Source: CAZSVE01 sp964610175
Lineage (GTDB): Bacteria; Pseudomonadota; Gammaproteobacteria; HK1
NCBI GenBank assembly: GCA_964610175.1
Contig: CAZSVE010000080.1
Span: forward strand, 1-15,111
Direction of reading: 5' to 3'
DNA: 15,111 nt
Shown: positions 1-7,184 of the stretch, one piece after another
How positions within the stretch are numbered: the first letter of the stretch is position 1
How the letters are laid out: each line of letters begins with the position of its first letter
The notes under the pieces: generated by a model
The model's input: the letters and a program-made list of their open reading frames with translations, nothing else
Told to the model about the DNA's origin: nothing
The model's database searches: none
Position numbers and translations under genes: made by a program

Positions 1-62
1 GGGTCTTGGCGGGCGCACTGGTTCTCTCGGGATTTTTGTTTTTCCGATACCTTATAAGGATA

Positions 63-143
63 TGTCATCTCGACCGGAGGGAGAGATCTTGTGCATTTGG
101 AATTTTTCAAGCCAGAAGATTTCTCGCTACGCTCGAAATGACA
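63..143. repeat. 81-bp MITE/REP-like element with 28-bp imperfect inverted ends
   Basis: The left arm (63-90, beginning TGTCATCTCGACC) and the reverse complement of the right arm (116-143, beginning TGTCATTTCGAGC) agree at most positions over 28 bp. They enclose an AT-rich centre of about 25 bp. Elements with TGTCATTTCGAGCG-type ends recur in intergenic DNA of many bacteria and behave as non-autonomous palindromic repeats. That family assignment is from memory; the symmetry is visible directly. Confidence 0.6.
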
Positions 144-191
144 GATTAAAAATTTTTCGATCGTTTTGTTCAAGATCTTCCGGGTAACCGA

Positions 192-214
192 CTAACGAGG
201 CTACGCCTCGGACC
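192..214 (+). repeat. short copy of dispersed CTAgCGAaGCT motif (R0)
   Basis: CTAACGAGGCTACGCCTCGG matches the start of the longer repeat at 14848 at most positions, and its GAGGC-tac-GCCTC core can form a 5-bp hairpin. Only the first ~23 bp are recognisable here, so it could be a degenerate copy or an independent small hairpin. Confidence 0.35.
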
Positions 215-278
215 TTCGATGCATGATGCTGCATAGTATACCGTTCTTGAACCGGCGCTACGCCTCACCCATCCCTTC

Positions 279-320
279 GAGAGCGCTTCTCGCTACACTC
301 CGTTCCGCTTCGGCGCTCTC
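279..320. repeat. inverted repeat downstream of VR2
   Basis: GAGAGCGC (279-286) and GCGCTCTC (313-320) form a perfect 8-bp stem around a 26-nt loop. It starts about 31 nt past the end of variable region 2 in the coding direction. No T-run follows, so it is not a classical intrinsic terminator. In the Bordetella phage DGR, a hairpin or cruciform just downstream of the variable region promotes homing; a similar role here is an inference. Confidence 0.4.
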
Positions 321-351
321 TCTGGGACGGACGGGCTCCACGGCTTCCTTA

Positions 352-474
352 TGCATGAACTCGGGCGCAGCGAAACCCAAGGATGTCATCCAGACTGCCG
401 GGCTCGTACCAGTCGCGGTAAGCGGCGCGCACGAAACGCGCGTTGTGGAACCACGAGCCACCACGGAAGACACG
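352..474 (-). other. DGR variable region 2 (C-terminal FGE domain)
   Basis: This encodes the last 41 residues before the stop codon at 349-351. It aligns without gaps to 1390-1512, with 14 mismatches at 383, 384, 392, 395, 396, 413, 419, 420, 434, 435, 444, 447, 450 and 467. All are at codon positions 1 or 2. In coding order the ten variable residues are F, F, H, N, F, Y, D, S, L and I. Each codon pair can be derived from a template A (TAC, AAC, AAC, AAC, AAC, AAC, GAC, AAT, CAG, AAC). At 10 of the 14 sites one of the two copies still has A. The invariant 3' end (352-382) would contain the initiation-of-homing segment. Identity stops exactly at the stop codon. Confidence 0.85.
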
Positions 475-1309
475 TACTGCGTCTGAATCACCCTCCCAGG
501 GCGACCCATTCACTGGCGCACCTTCGTAGTTCTCATGCCAGCTATCCTGCGTCCACTCCCACACATTCCCCAGCATGTCGTAAAGCCCCCAGCCATTCGG
601 CCCCTTCAACTTCACCGGGCGCGTACCCGCCTTCTTATGCGGATATTGTTTCTCCGGCCAGTCCGAGCTGTCATAACCATCATCCAATTCGAATCCCTCA
701 CCGCTGTTGCCGCCATACCAGGCTATGGCATCCAGCCCCAGGGCATTATTACCACCGAGAATCTCCATGGGACCGTTATAAAGCGCCGTCTGCGTTCCCG
801 CGCGACAGGCATACTCCCACTGGGCCTCGCTAGGCAACCTCAGCTCCAAGCCGGGTATACGTTCGTTGAGCCTAGCTAGAAACTCCTGGCAATCCTCCCA
901 GCTTACCTTCTCCACCGGTCGATCCGGACTCTTGAATCGCAATGGGTTAACTCCCATCACCACCTCCCACAGCGCCTGCGTTACCGGGGTATCGAACAGC
1001 CAGAATCCTTTGCTCAGAACCACTTCGTGTTGGGGACCTTCATTACCGTAACGTCCCGGTTCACCCCAAGGCGATCCCATGGTGAATTTGCCGGGCGGAC
1101 ACCAGCGCATGCGCTGGACCACGCCACCCAGCTCGAACTCCGACCACAGCCCGAATCCATCACGACCCATGGCGCTGCCCCAGGATGGCCTGGGGCTTCG
1201 CTGCAACGTCAGAATCTCTCGATCCGTACGGATCAGGAGAGATTCCTCACCTGGGACGATCGCTATGGACTTGCTTCTTTCCGATGGATGCAGCGCTATC
1301 GCTTCGCCT

Positions 1310-1363
1310 CGCCCGGCCTTGCGGGCGGCGGTCTCCGACTGCGCCGCTCCTCTCGGCCGGGCG
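1310..1363. repeat. inverted repeat downstream of VR1
   Basis: CGCCCGGCC (1310-1318) and GGCCGGGCG (1355-1363) form a perfect 9-bp GC stem with a 36-nt loop. It lies about 26 nt beyond variable region 1 in the coding direction, inside the linker between the two FGE domains. The position parallels the stem at 279-320 relative to variable region 2. A role in mutagenic homing is inferred; GC-rich linker DNA could also produce such symmetry by chance. Confidence 0.4.
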
Positions 1364-1389
1364 GGCTTCGCTCCCTGGCTGGCTTGACC

Positions 1390-1512
1390 TGCATGAACTC
1401 GGGCGCAGCGAAACCCAAGGTCGTCATCCCGATGGCCGGGCTCGTACCAGCCGCGGACAGCGGCGCGCACGTTACGCGCGTCGTAGATCCACGAGCCACC
1501 ACGGGAGACACG
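1390..1512 (-). other. DGR variable region 1 (internal FGE domain)
   Basis: This is the partner of 352-474, shifted by 1038 bp, and encodes residues 784-824 of the corrected protein. In coding order the ten variable residues are S, I, Y, D, N, V, G, H, R and D. Third codon positions are identical to variable region 2 throughout all 41 codons. Immediately upstream (for example 1560-1640 against 520-600) the two domains differ at silent as well as replacement sites. Such abrupt homogenisation with A-site-only variation is the product expected of mutagenic homing from a shared template. The reading frame continues past it into a linker, so this region is not at a protein C-terminus. Confidence 0.83.
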
Positions 1513-1779
1513 TTCCGCGGCTGCCTCCAAACCCTTCCGGGGCGTTCCATCGGACGGTGCGTCTCGATAATTGTCTCGCCACTGGTCCTGAACCCATTCA
1601 TCCACATTACCCAGCATGTCGTACAGGCCCCACGGGTTCGGCTGCTTTTCTCCTACCGGGTGGGTCTGGCCATTACTGTTCCCGGAGTACCAGGCGATGG
1701 ACTCCAGAGCCACCGCCTTATCTTCTCTGATCTCGATGGGACCGTTATACAGAGCTGTCGTGGTTCCGGCACGGCAGGC

Positions 1780-1781
1780 AA
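1780..1781 (-). other. single-base insertion breaking FGE domain 1
   Basis: The + strand reads GGCAATACTCCC here, while the homologous site in FGE domain 2 (around 820) reads GGCATACTCCC. One extra A shifts the frame inside the conserved WEYACRAGT motif, giving WEYCLPCRNHDSSV and a stop at 1745. Removing the base restores WEYACRAGTTTALYN. No slippery heptamer is seen, so programmed frameshifting is unlikely. Sequencing error or a recent mutation are the alternatives. Confidence 0.8.
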
Positions 1782-3870
1782 TACTCCCATTGCGCCTCGC
1801 TCGGTAACGATAATTCAAGACCTGGAAGCTTCCCGTTCAGCCAGACGATGAATGCTTGCGTATCATCCCAACTCACCTGCTCCACAGGGCGATCATCGCC
1901 CTTGAACCGGGATGGGTTGTCACCCATCACCGCCTGCCACAACTTCTGCGTCACTGGCGTGTCGAACAGCCAGAATCCCTCACCCAGAACCACTTCATGT
2001 TGCGGGCTCTCATTATTCCAGCGTCCCGGTTCATCTTTTGGCGAGCCCATGAGGAAACGCCCGGGGGGGCACCAGCGCAGGCGCTGGACCACGTCGCCAA
2101 TCTGGAAAGTCACCCAAGGGCCGTATTCATCTTTTCCCCAAGCTTGAGCCCAGGCGGGGGAAGCAGCGGTTTCCCAAAAGAGAGCTCTGTCTTCCTCCCA
2201 GCCCAGCACCGGTTCGCAGTCGATGAGACCATCCTGGGTTTCCAAACGCCCAAGCAGGCTGCCGGAGGACGTTTGCCTCCCTTCGCCGAACACCAGATCT
2301 TCCCCCTGCAGTATCACCGTCAGGGAGCGGATGGGATTTTCATCGATACCGGACTCCCCTCGCAGCGCCGCCGCGCGCAGGGGACGTAATTCCGGCTCGT
2401 CTGCCAATTTCCTCGGTGCGCGGCGAAAAAAACGCCCCGCCCAGGCCAAGGCCCCTGGGGAAAGCGGCGGATGCTTCCCCCCACGCGCCTGGATGCCGAG
2501 TTGCCGGAAACGGGCGTGGGCCTCTTCTAGATCCTGTTCGTATTCAGCCGGGAATGCTTCCGCCAGATATTCTTTCAAGGTCAGGATCTCCTCGAACCAG
2601 ATCTCATCCGGGAGATGCGTGCGCCAATTGCGTAACAACGCAACGATCTCCTTTCGATATTCGAGTGGCGTGTTCTTTTCATTGGCAAAGTCCGTGCGCA
2701 GACCTTCGGCAGCGCTGACATCCAGGGTCGCGGCAACGCTATTGGTTTCTTGCAGATCCCTATGCTGCCAGAACAGGGCCTCTGCCGCCGCGGGCGGCAT
2801 ATCGTCGGGGAAACCCAGGCGTATGGTCCGTAAAAGCCCAGGTTCGATACGGATGGCGGAGGAAAGCAGGCGAAGGAGCTTTTCCACGCCTTCCATCAGG
2901 GTCTCATCCGTCCCCGTGGCACGGGGTTCCCAATGGAGAATATGGAAAAATTCGGAGAGTCCTTCCTCACGGTAACCGGGAATAGCGGGACTTAGCGCCA
3001 CAGGCCGATAACCCGTCTCCAGCCATTTCCGGCCCAGGGTCAACCAACGGTTGCGGGCGATAGGGGTGCGGGAAAGGCAACCGAGATCGCTTAAGACAAG
3101 GATGCCCATGCCTGCCGATGGAGGGCAATAGCGAATGAGTCGATCGCCCGGTACACGAAGCAGCGGTTCCTCCAGCACCTCATCGATGAGTCCCCACTCC
3201 AGTGCGTAATCGGCAAATAGCCGGGAAAGGGTTCCGCCAACCCAGGCGTGGTCCGTCAGATAGGGTTCCAGGTGGCGGCTGCGGTCATCGATAACCTGCA
3301 AACCATTTCCCCATCCCGTACGACGACGCCAAGGCAGTCTCCCCAAAGGCTGAAAGCGACTGATTTTGGCAACGAGGCGTTGTATATCGAGCTGCCGCCT
3401 GCCCCGATGAATGGCGAGGGCATTGCGAAGATGGGAATGGAGCGCTGACCAGGGGGCGAGCGCAGGGACCGATGGCGGTGTTCGGTGTTTATCCTTGTGG
3501 CCCCATGAGACGGGTTCGGTTGCCAGGGCGGGATCGGTGGGCTTTGGTTCGGAGTACTCCCTATCCACGAGCCGAAAAATCACCGGTTGCCAGAAGGTGG
3601 CCCTTTCCAGCTTCTTATCGGCCTCCACTCGCAGCGGTGGAACAGTGTCACCGGATGACGGAACGGTTTTGCCGAGAAATTCGGCAATCTCCGCGGCATC
3701 GAGGACTTTGGGTGGGAGATCCGCGCGAGGATGAAATCCCAGCAGGGCCGCCATGGAATCAGCATCGGCACCCGTAGCCGGACCGATATGGCGATGGGTC
3801 TCCAGCAGCACCAGGAGATCAGCGCGCCCACAGCCGCCATGGGTCAGGAAATGCAGGCTCATGGGCCAGT

Positions 3871-4923
3871 TCACGGGGCAATGCCGCTTTCTTGCGCGCC
3901 GTCGCTTTTCTTGGCAGGACAAGGCCGCTTGCCAACCACGTAGCAGGCGATATCCTTCAGTTTCTTTTTCTGCATCTCGGGATCATCGGGGGCAAGTTCG
4001 TTCACGGCATGCAGCAAATCGATGAATTCCGCCTGTCCGGGCAGCGGGCGCTGGTGTTCTGATTGAGCCTCGATGCGATCATCGGCCACCTGTCGAGCCG
4101 CTTCCCGAATGACCTCCGGGTCGAGATCCGGCAAGTGTTGTTTTCCACGACGAACCAATAGCGCCTGGAAGGCAGCACGCTCACGGGATACATCGGGTAG
4201 GCCAAGATGGAGCACCAAACAGCGGCGCAGAAATGCATCCGGCATGGCCCGTTCTTCATTGGTGGTAATGAGGATAAGGGGTGGGGCGCCCGTGACGCAG
4301 ACACGCTCGACAAATCCCTCCGGTAAGAAGGAACGCTCGCCCAAGGCCTCCAGGAGACCGTTGGGGACATCCAGTTCGGCCTTGTCGATCTCGTCCAAAA
4401 GTACGACAGCCCCCGCTTCCGGCTTGCCGCCATCGGGCTGTTGTGGGGTCAGGCGGGTCTCGGCACCGCCTGTTTCTCCATCGGCATGTGAGGCCGGTTG
4501 ATATTTTTTGGCCTGCATCCGGGCACCATGCCAGTCGAAGGCCCACCACAAGGGACCAGGGGCGATGAAGTTCCGAAGGGCCAGCTCCCGAACAAGCACT
4601 TCTTTGTTGCTACCGAGAGCCGCGCCAAGTTGAGCATGAGCCAGACGCGAAACGGCGTCGAAACGCCATAGGAGATCGCGGGCCTCCGTGTGCGAGGTCA
4701 CCACGAATGGGATATAGGCCCGTCCCAAGGCCTTGGCGGCAGCACGGGCCAGTTGGCTTTTCCCGATACCGGTCTCTCCGCGCACCAGCAAGGGGCGACT
4801 CGTGGCAAGCGCGGCGTCGATGGCTTCTATTTGGGCTTCGTCGAAAACGTGTACGGCCGCGGGGGTATTGCCGATGGGCGCCAGTTTTTCGACGTGGCCG
4901 GGGGGGTGGGTAAGGAAGTTCAT
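3871..4923 (-). CDS. MoxR-family AAA+ ATPase
   Basis: A 350-aa AAA+ ATPase. Walker A is GETGIGKS (49-56), Walker B VVLLDEID (173-180), sensor 1 the Asn in ITTNEER (~222), and the probable arginine finger FLRR (231-234). The segment PGPLWWAFDWHG (~122-133) and an insertion at ~135-170 before Walker B resemble the MoxR subgroup found next to vWA-like and FGE proteins. MoxR proteins remodel or switch partner proteins using ATP, usually with a vWA partner; here the likely partner is the downstream vWA-like/FGE protein, whose start is 8 nt after this stop. The ATG overlaps the upstream stop (ATGA, 4920-4923), indicating translational coupling, and AGGAGG lies 8 nt upstream. It appears intact. The cognate substrate is unknown. 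Confidence 0.9.
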   Translation of the reverse strand: MNFLTHPPGHVEKLAPIGNTPAAVHVFDEAQIEAIDAALATSRPLLVRGETGIGKSQLARAAAKALGRAYIPFVVTSHTEARDLLWRFDAVSRLAHAQLGAALGSNKEVLVRELALRNFIAPGPLWWAFDWHGARMQAKKYQPASHADGETGGAETRLTPQQPDGGKPEAGAVVLLDEIDKAELDVPNGLLEALGERSFLPEGFVERVCVTGAPPLILITTNEERAMPDAFLRRCLVLHLGLPDVSRERAAFQALLVRRGKQHLPDLDPEVIREAARQVADDRIEAQSEHQRPLPGQAEFIDLLHAVNELAPDDPEMQKKKLKDIACYVVGKRPCPAKKSDGAQESGIAP

Positions 4924-7121
4924 TTTTTCAGTCCTCCTGGGCCGCGCATTCTGTCACAACACTCGAAATCATCGGTGGTGGCCCTGACCATGCAGGCAAG
5001 AGAAAGGTAAAACACAACCTCTTCGACATCACTTCCGTCTTCGAGCACGACTTGCTTGAGATCCGGATAGTGCCGATTCAAGTCGCGCAGCTTACCTTCG
5101 AACTCGCTCTCCTCACCCGGATGCAAAAGCAAATAGTATGTTCGGTGCTGTTTGTGCCGTTGGTAACGTAATACAGCTTCGGTAATTTCCCGCTCATCTT
5201 CCCGAGTCCTTTTTTTTCGAGGATTCGGGAACGCGAAATGCAAGATGAGGTTGTCCTCTATTTCCGCGTAGGTGCTACCAGGATCAACGCCCGGTTTCAG
5301 GTGCGCACGTACATTCATTCTTCCACCCTTCAGGTGAGGATCTTCCCCATCGGGCTTAATGAAAAGTGCCTCTCGCATATCGGCTGCGGCCATCAGGATT
5401 TCCGCTTGAATAGGGGTCCTTGCCGGCAGAGTGTGATAGCTGACGTTGCCGGCCATCCGGTTATTGCGGATGGCCTCGACAACATCCTCGTAATCACGCT
5501 CAACTCTGGCAGGAAGCAACGAGCAAGCGAGTTCCCCGATAATACGGGCATCTTTCCGCCGTGCCCGCCTGCAACAATATTCAAAAACGGCCCCCAGGCG
5601 CTCAATGAGTTCGATATAAGGGATACCGAACAATTCCCGCGCCGTAATCTTTCCGTTTTTAGCTTTTCCAATATCACGAAACGCCGACTGTACGCCTTCC
5701 TCATCGAGGTGCTCATCGATGAACTGCAACGTCACACGATGGCGTTCTTCCCATTCACGCTGGTCGGTAAATCCAGAGGCGCCAGGGCCGGGCTCTCCAG
5801 CCGAGGGACCTTCGCTTTCCTTCGTCCGGGAATGTTTCGGTTCGGCCGCCCGGATATCGCCCGCGGGTATTTCATTCACTTTATTTTTCCCGGGCCGGCG
5901 GTTTTCCGATTTCCTGAATATGGCGGTCACGATGCTATCTTTCACCTGGAATTCCAGGGGAGGATTGCCATTTTCCTCCATTTTCCGCCGGGCCGTGTCG
6001 ATACCGACACCGAAGCGCTGGATGTAATCGAGTTCCTTGAGCACCACGGCAAGGTTGGGATTGCGGTAGTCGTATTCGCCCGGGGTGCCGAAATTTTCCC
6101 GGTTGATCCGGCCGAAGGGACCGCCCGGGCTGTATATTTCCACGCGTTCGGCGAACCAGAAGATTTTAACGGGGGCATGGGTATGCTCGTAGGAACGGTG
6201 CAGGATGGCGTTGCGAACGATCTGCTGGAGCGCTGCCAGGGGATAATCGGGATAGCGGATCTCCACCGGGCCGGAGGTAATGTCCAGGTTGTTATGGATG
6301 TTTATCTCCAGCAACGCTTCCAGCTCGCGAAGCAGATCGGGCAGGGGGAGGTCGAACTCCCGGCCGATCTGGATCGGATCCGTGGTCGTGTTCCCCTCGA
6401 ACCGCACGAACTGAACCAATGCACAGGGGACCTGATGGGTGGGTTTTTTACCGATCACCAGTTCACCGAGGACCGTCGGACAGGCGGGCGAATACGCATC
6501 GCCCGGATGGGCAAATCTTGCCGCAATCAACTGGTGTTCGAGGCTGCGCCGGTTTTGTTCCATCGCCTCGGGGGACAGCGCCCTGGGGAGGTAACCGCGC
6601 CGGAATAATAGCTCATCGAGGGTATCCATGGACGCGGAGGGAAGCGGCCGGATGTCCGCCGAGATGTCTCGATAACGGCGTTTTTCGTTGAGGCGGCGCT
6701 CCTCGTCGGGATTGGCGATGGCGCGCCGGGGACCGACGCGAATATGAATATTGCCCTTGAGTCTGACCGGCGGAGCATCGGCCGGTTGCACCACGACAAC
6801 CGCCACGTCGCACCCCTTCAGGGTCCGCTTTTGCACCGTCATGGCGGGAAGCGGCAGGATATTCCCGTCCAAACGCATCTCGGAGAGCGTCAGCAGCAAT
6901 TGGTCCGTGACGTCGATACCAGCCGCCTGCCCATCGTCCGTGACGCCGATGAATATCACGCCCGGCAGTTCGTGGTTCGGCATGTCGTTGGCAAAGGCGC
7001 AGACTGCCTGCCGAATCTTGTCCTTCTCGGCGATGGACGCCTTGCGCTCGACCCGATCCGACTCTATATCTTCCAACAGTTCGAGTAATTCTTCATCGGT
7101 TGGAGGTTTGGAAGAAGTCAT
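4920..7121 (-). CDS. Schlafen/AlbA_2 and RecG-like ATP-binding domain protein with novel C-terminal half
   Basis: A 733-aa protein. Residues ~15-145 form a Schlafen AlbA_2 domain (ESDRVERKAS, GVIFIGVTDDGQAAGID, IHIRVGPRRA). Residues ~295-405 match the RecG-related ATP-binding (HATPase_c_4) region, with RNAILHRSYE, VEIYSPGGPFG and RFGVGIDTARRKMEENG. AlbA_2 domains occur in nucleic-acid-binding, regulatory and defence proteins. After a Pro/Glu-rich linker (~405-455), about 280 residues match nothing I recognise; they include charged helices and a strand-rich end (TYYLLLHPGEESEFEGKL, DLKQVVLEDGSDVEEVVFYL) suggesting an additional alpha/beta domain. Start ATG 7121 has an AGGA about 11 nt upstream. 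It lies 63 nt after the hydrolase gene and overlaps the ATPase gene by 4 nt, so it is part of the same operon. Its biochemical role here is unknown. Confidence 0.85.
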   Translation of the reverse strand: MTSSKPPTDEELLELLEDIESDRVERKASIAEKDKIRQAVCAFANDMPNHELPGVIFIGVTDDGQAAGIDVTDQLLLTLSEMRLDGNILPLPAMTVQKRTLKGCDVAVVVVQPADAPPVRLKGNIHIRVGPRRAIANPDEERRLNEKRRYRDISADIRPLPSASMDTLDELLFRRGYLPRALSPEAMEQNRRSLEHQLIAARFAHPGDAYSPACPTVLGELVIGKKPTHQVPCALVQFVRFEGNTTTDPIQIGREFDLPLPDLLRELEALLEINIHNNLDITSGPVEIRYPDYPLAALQQIVRNAILHRSYEHTHAPVKIFWFAERVEIYSPGGPFGRINRENFGTPGEYDYRNPNLAVVLKELDYIQRFGVGIDTARRKMEENGNPPLEFQVKDSIVTAIFRKSENRRPGKNKVNEIPAGDIRAAEPKHSRTKESEGPSAGEPGPGASGFTDQREWEERHRVTLQFIDEHLDEEGVQSAFRDIGKAKNGKITARELFGIPYIELIERLGAVFEYCCRRARRKDARIIGELACSLLPARVERDYEDVVEAIRNNRMAGNVSYHTLPARTPIQAEILMAAADMREALFIKPDGEDPHLKGGRMNVRAHLKPGVDPGSTYAEIEDNLILHFAFPNPRKKRTREDEREITEAVLRYQRHKQHRTYYLLLHPGEESEFEGKLRDLNRHYPDLKQVVLEDGSDVEEVVFYLSLACMVRATTDDFECCDRMRGPGGLKK
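4932..4937 (-). promoter_or_regulatory. strong Shine-Dalgarno for moxR-like gene
   Basis: The minus strand reads AGGAGG, 8 nt before ATG 4923 and inside the end of the upstream gene. With the ATGA overlap it supports this start and coupled translation of the ATPase with the AlbA_2 protein. Confidence 0.75.
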
Positions 7122-7184
7122 TAACTGGTATCCTGCTCAATTATCGAATTTTCTCACCTGCTTCGGGACCTTTCCGGAGCTGAA

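Larger units (their letters stand above)
1..348. other. gene-free intergenic region at left edge
   Basis: I see no convincing gene here. It contains an 81-bp inverted-repeat element (63-143), a short copy of a dispersed intergenic motif (192-214) and a GC-rich inverted repeat (279-320). It lies immediately downstream of the two-FGE gene, which ends at 349. If a DGR template repeat and reverse transcriptase belong to this locus, they would most simply lie beyond base 1; I find no template-like sequence within this stretch. Confidence 0.6.
349..3862 (-). pseudogene. vWA-like / tandem FGE-sulfatase (SUMF1) DGR target protein, frameshifted
   Basis: With one base removed at 1780/1781 this reads as a single protein of about 1170 aa. 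ATG 3862 starts 8 nt after the MoxR stop; a TTG at 3922 is a less likely alternative. Residues ~185-310 look like a degenerate vWA fold: LQVIDDRSRHLEPY where a MIDAS strand would be, then ILVLSDLGCL. Two FGE-sulfatase domains follow at ~580-824 and ~906-1170. Both have WCPPGxFxMGSP, TPVTQxLW, LPSEAQWEYACRAGT, GLYDMLGNVxEW, RGGSW and GFRCARVHA. Both lack the catalytic Cys pair of formylglycine-generating enzymes, so a binding role is more likely than catalysis. Residues 784-824 and 1130-1170 are predicted DGR variable regions. The role inferred from context is the diversified recognition subunit of the operon. Without correction the first frame ends at 1745 (725 codons from TTG 3922), and the second is open from about 1818 to 349. 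Confidence 0.8.

Noticed and set aside
279..320. Intrinsic terminator for the accessory operon
   Set aside because: The stem is not followed by a T-run in the direction of transcription.
352..1512. Plain gene conversion between the two FGE domains as the sole explanation of identity
   Set aside because: Conversion explains identical silent sites but not why all 14 differences fall on codon positions 1 and 2 at sites compatible with template adenine.
1775..1785. Programmed ribosomal frameshift
   Set aside because: There is no slippery heptamer or following pseudoknot, and comparison with the second domain shows a simple one-base insertion.
1027..1851. 274-codon plus-strand open frame
   Set aside because: It is the shadow of the FGE-domain gene; no family features, and the minus-strand frame is unambiguous.
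349..1900. Active formylglycine-generating enzyme
   Set aside because: Both domains lack the Cys pair after RGGSW, and there is no sulfatase gene nearby.
5238..6608. 456-codon open frame on the plus strand
   Set aside because: It is antisense to the AlbA_2 gene, whose translation shows clear conserved motifs; the plus-strand product has no recognisable domain and arises from GC-biased codon positions.
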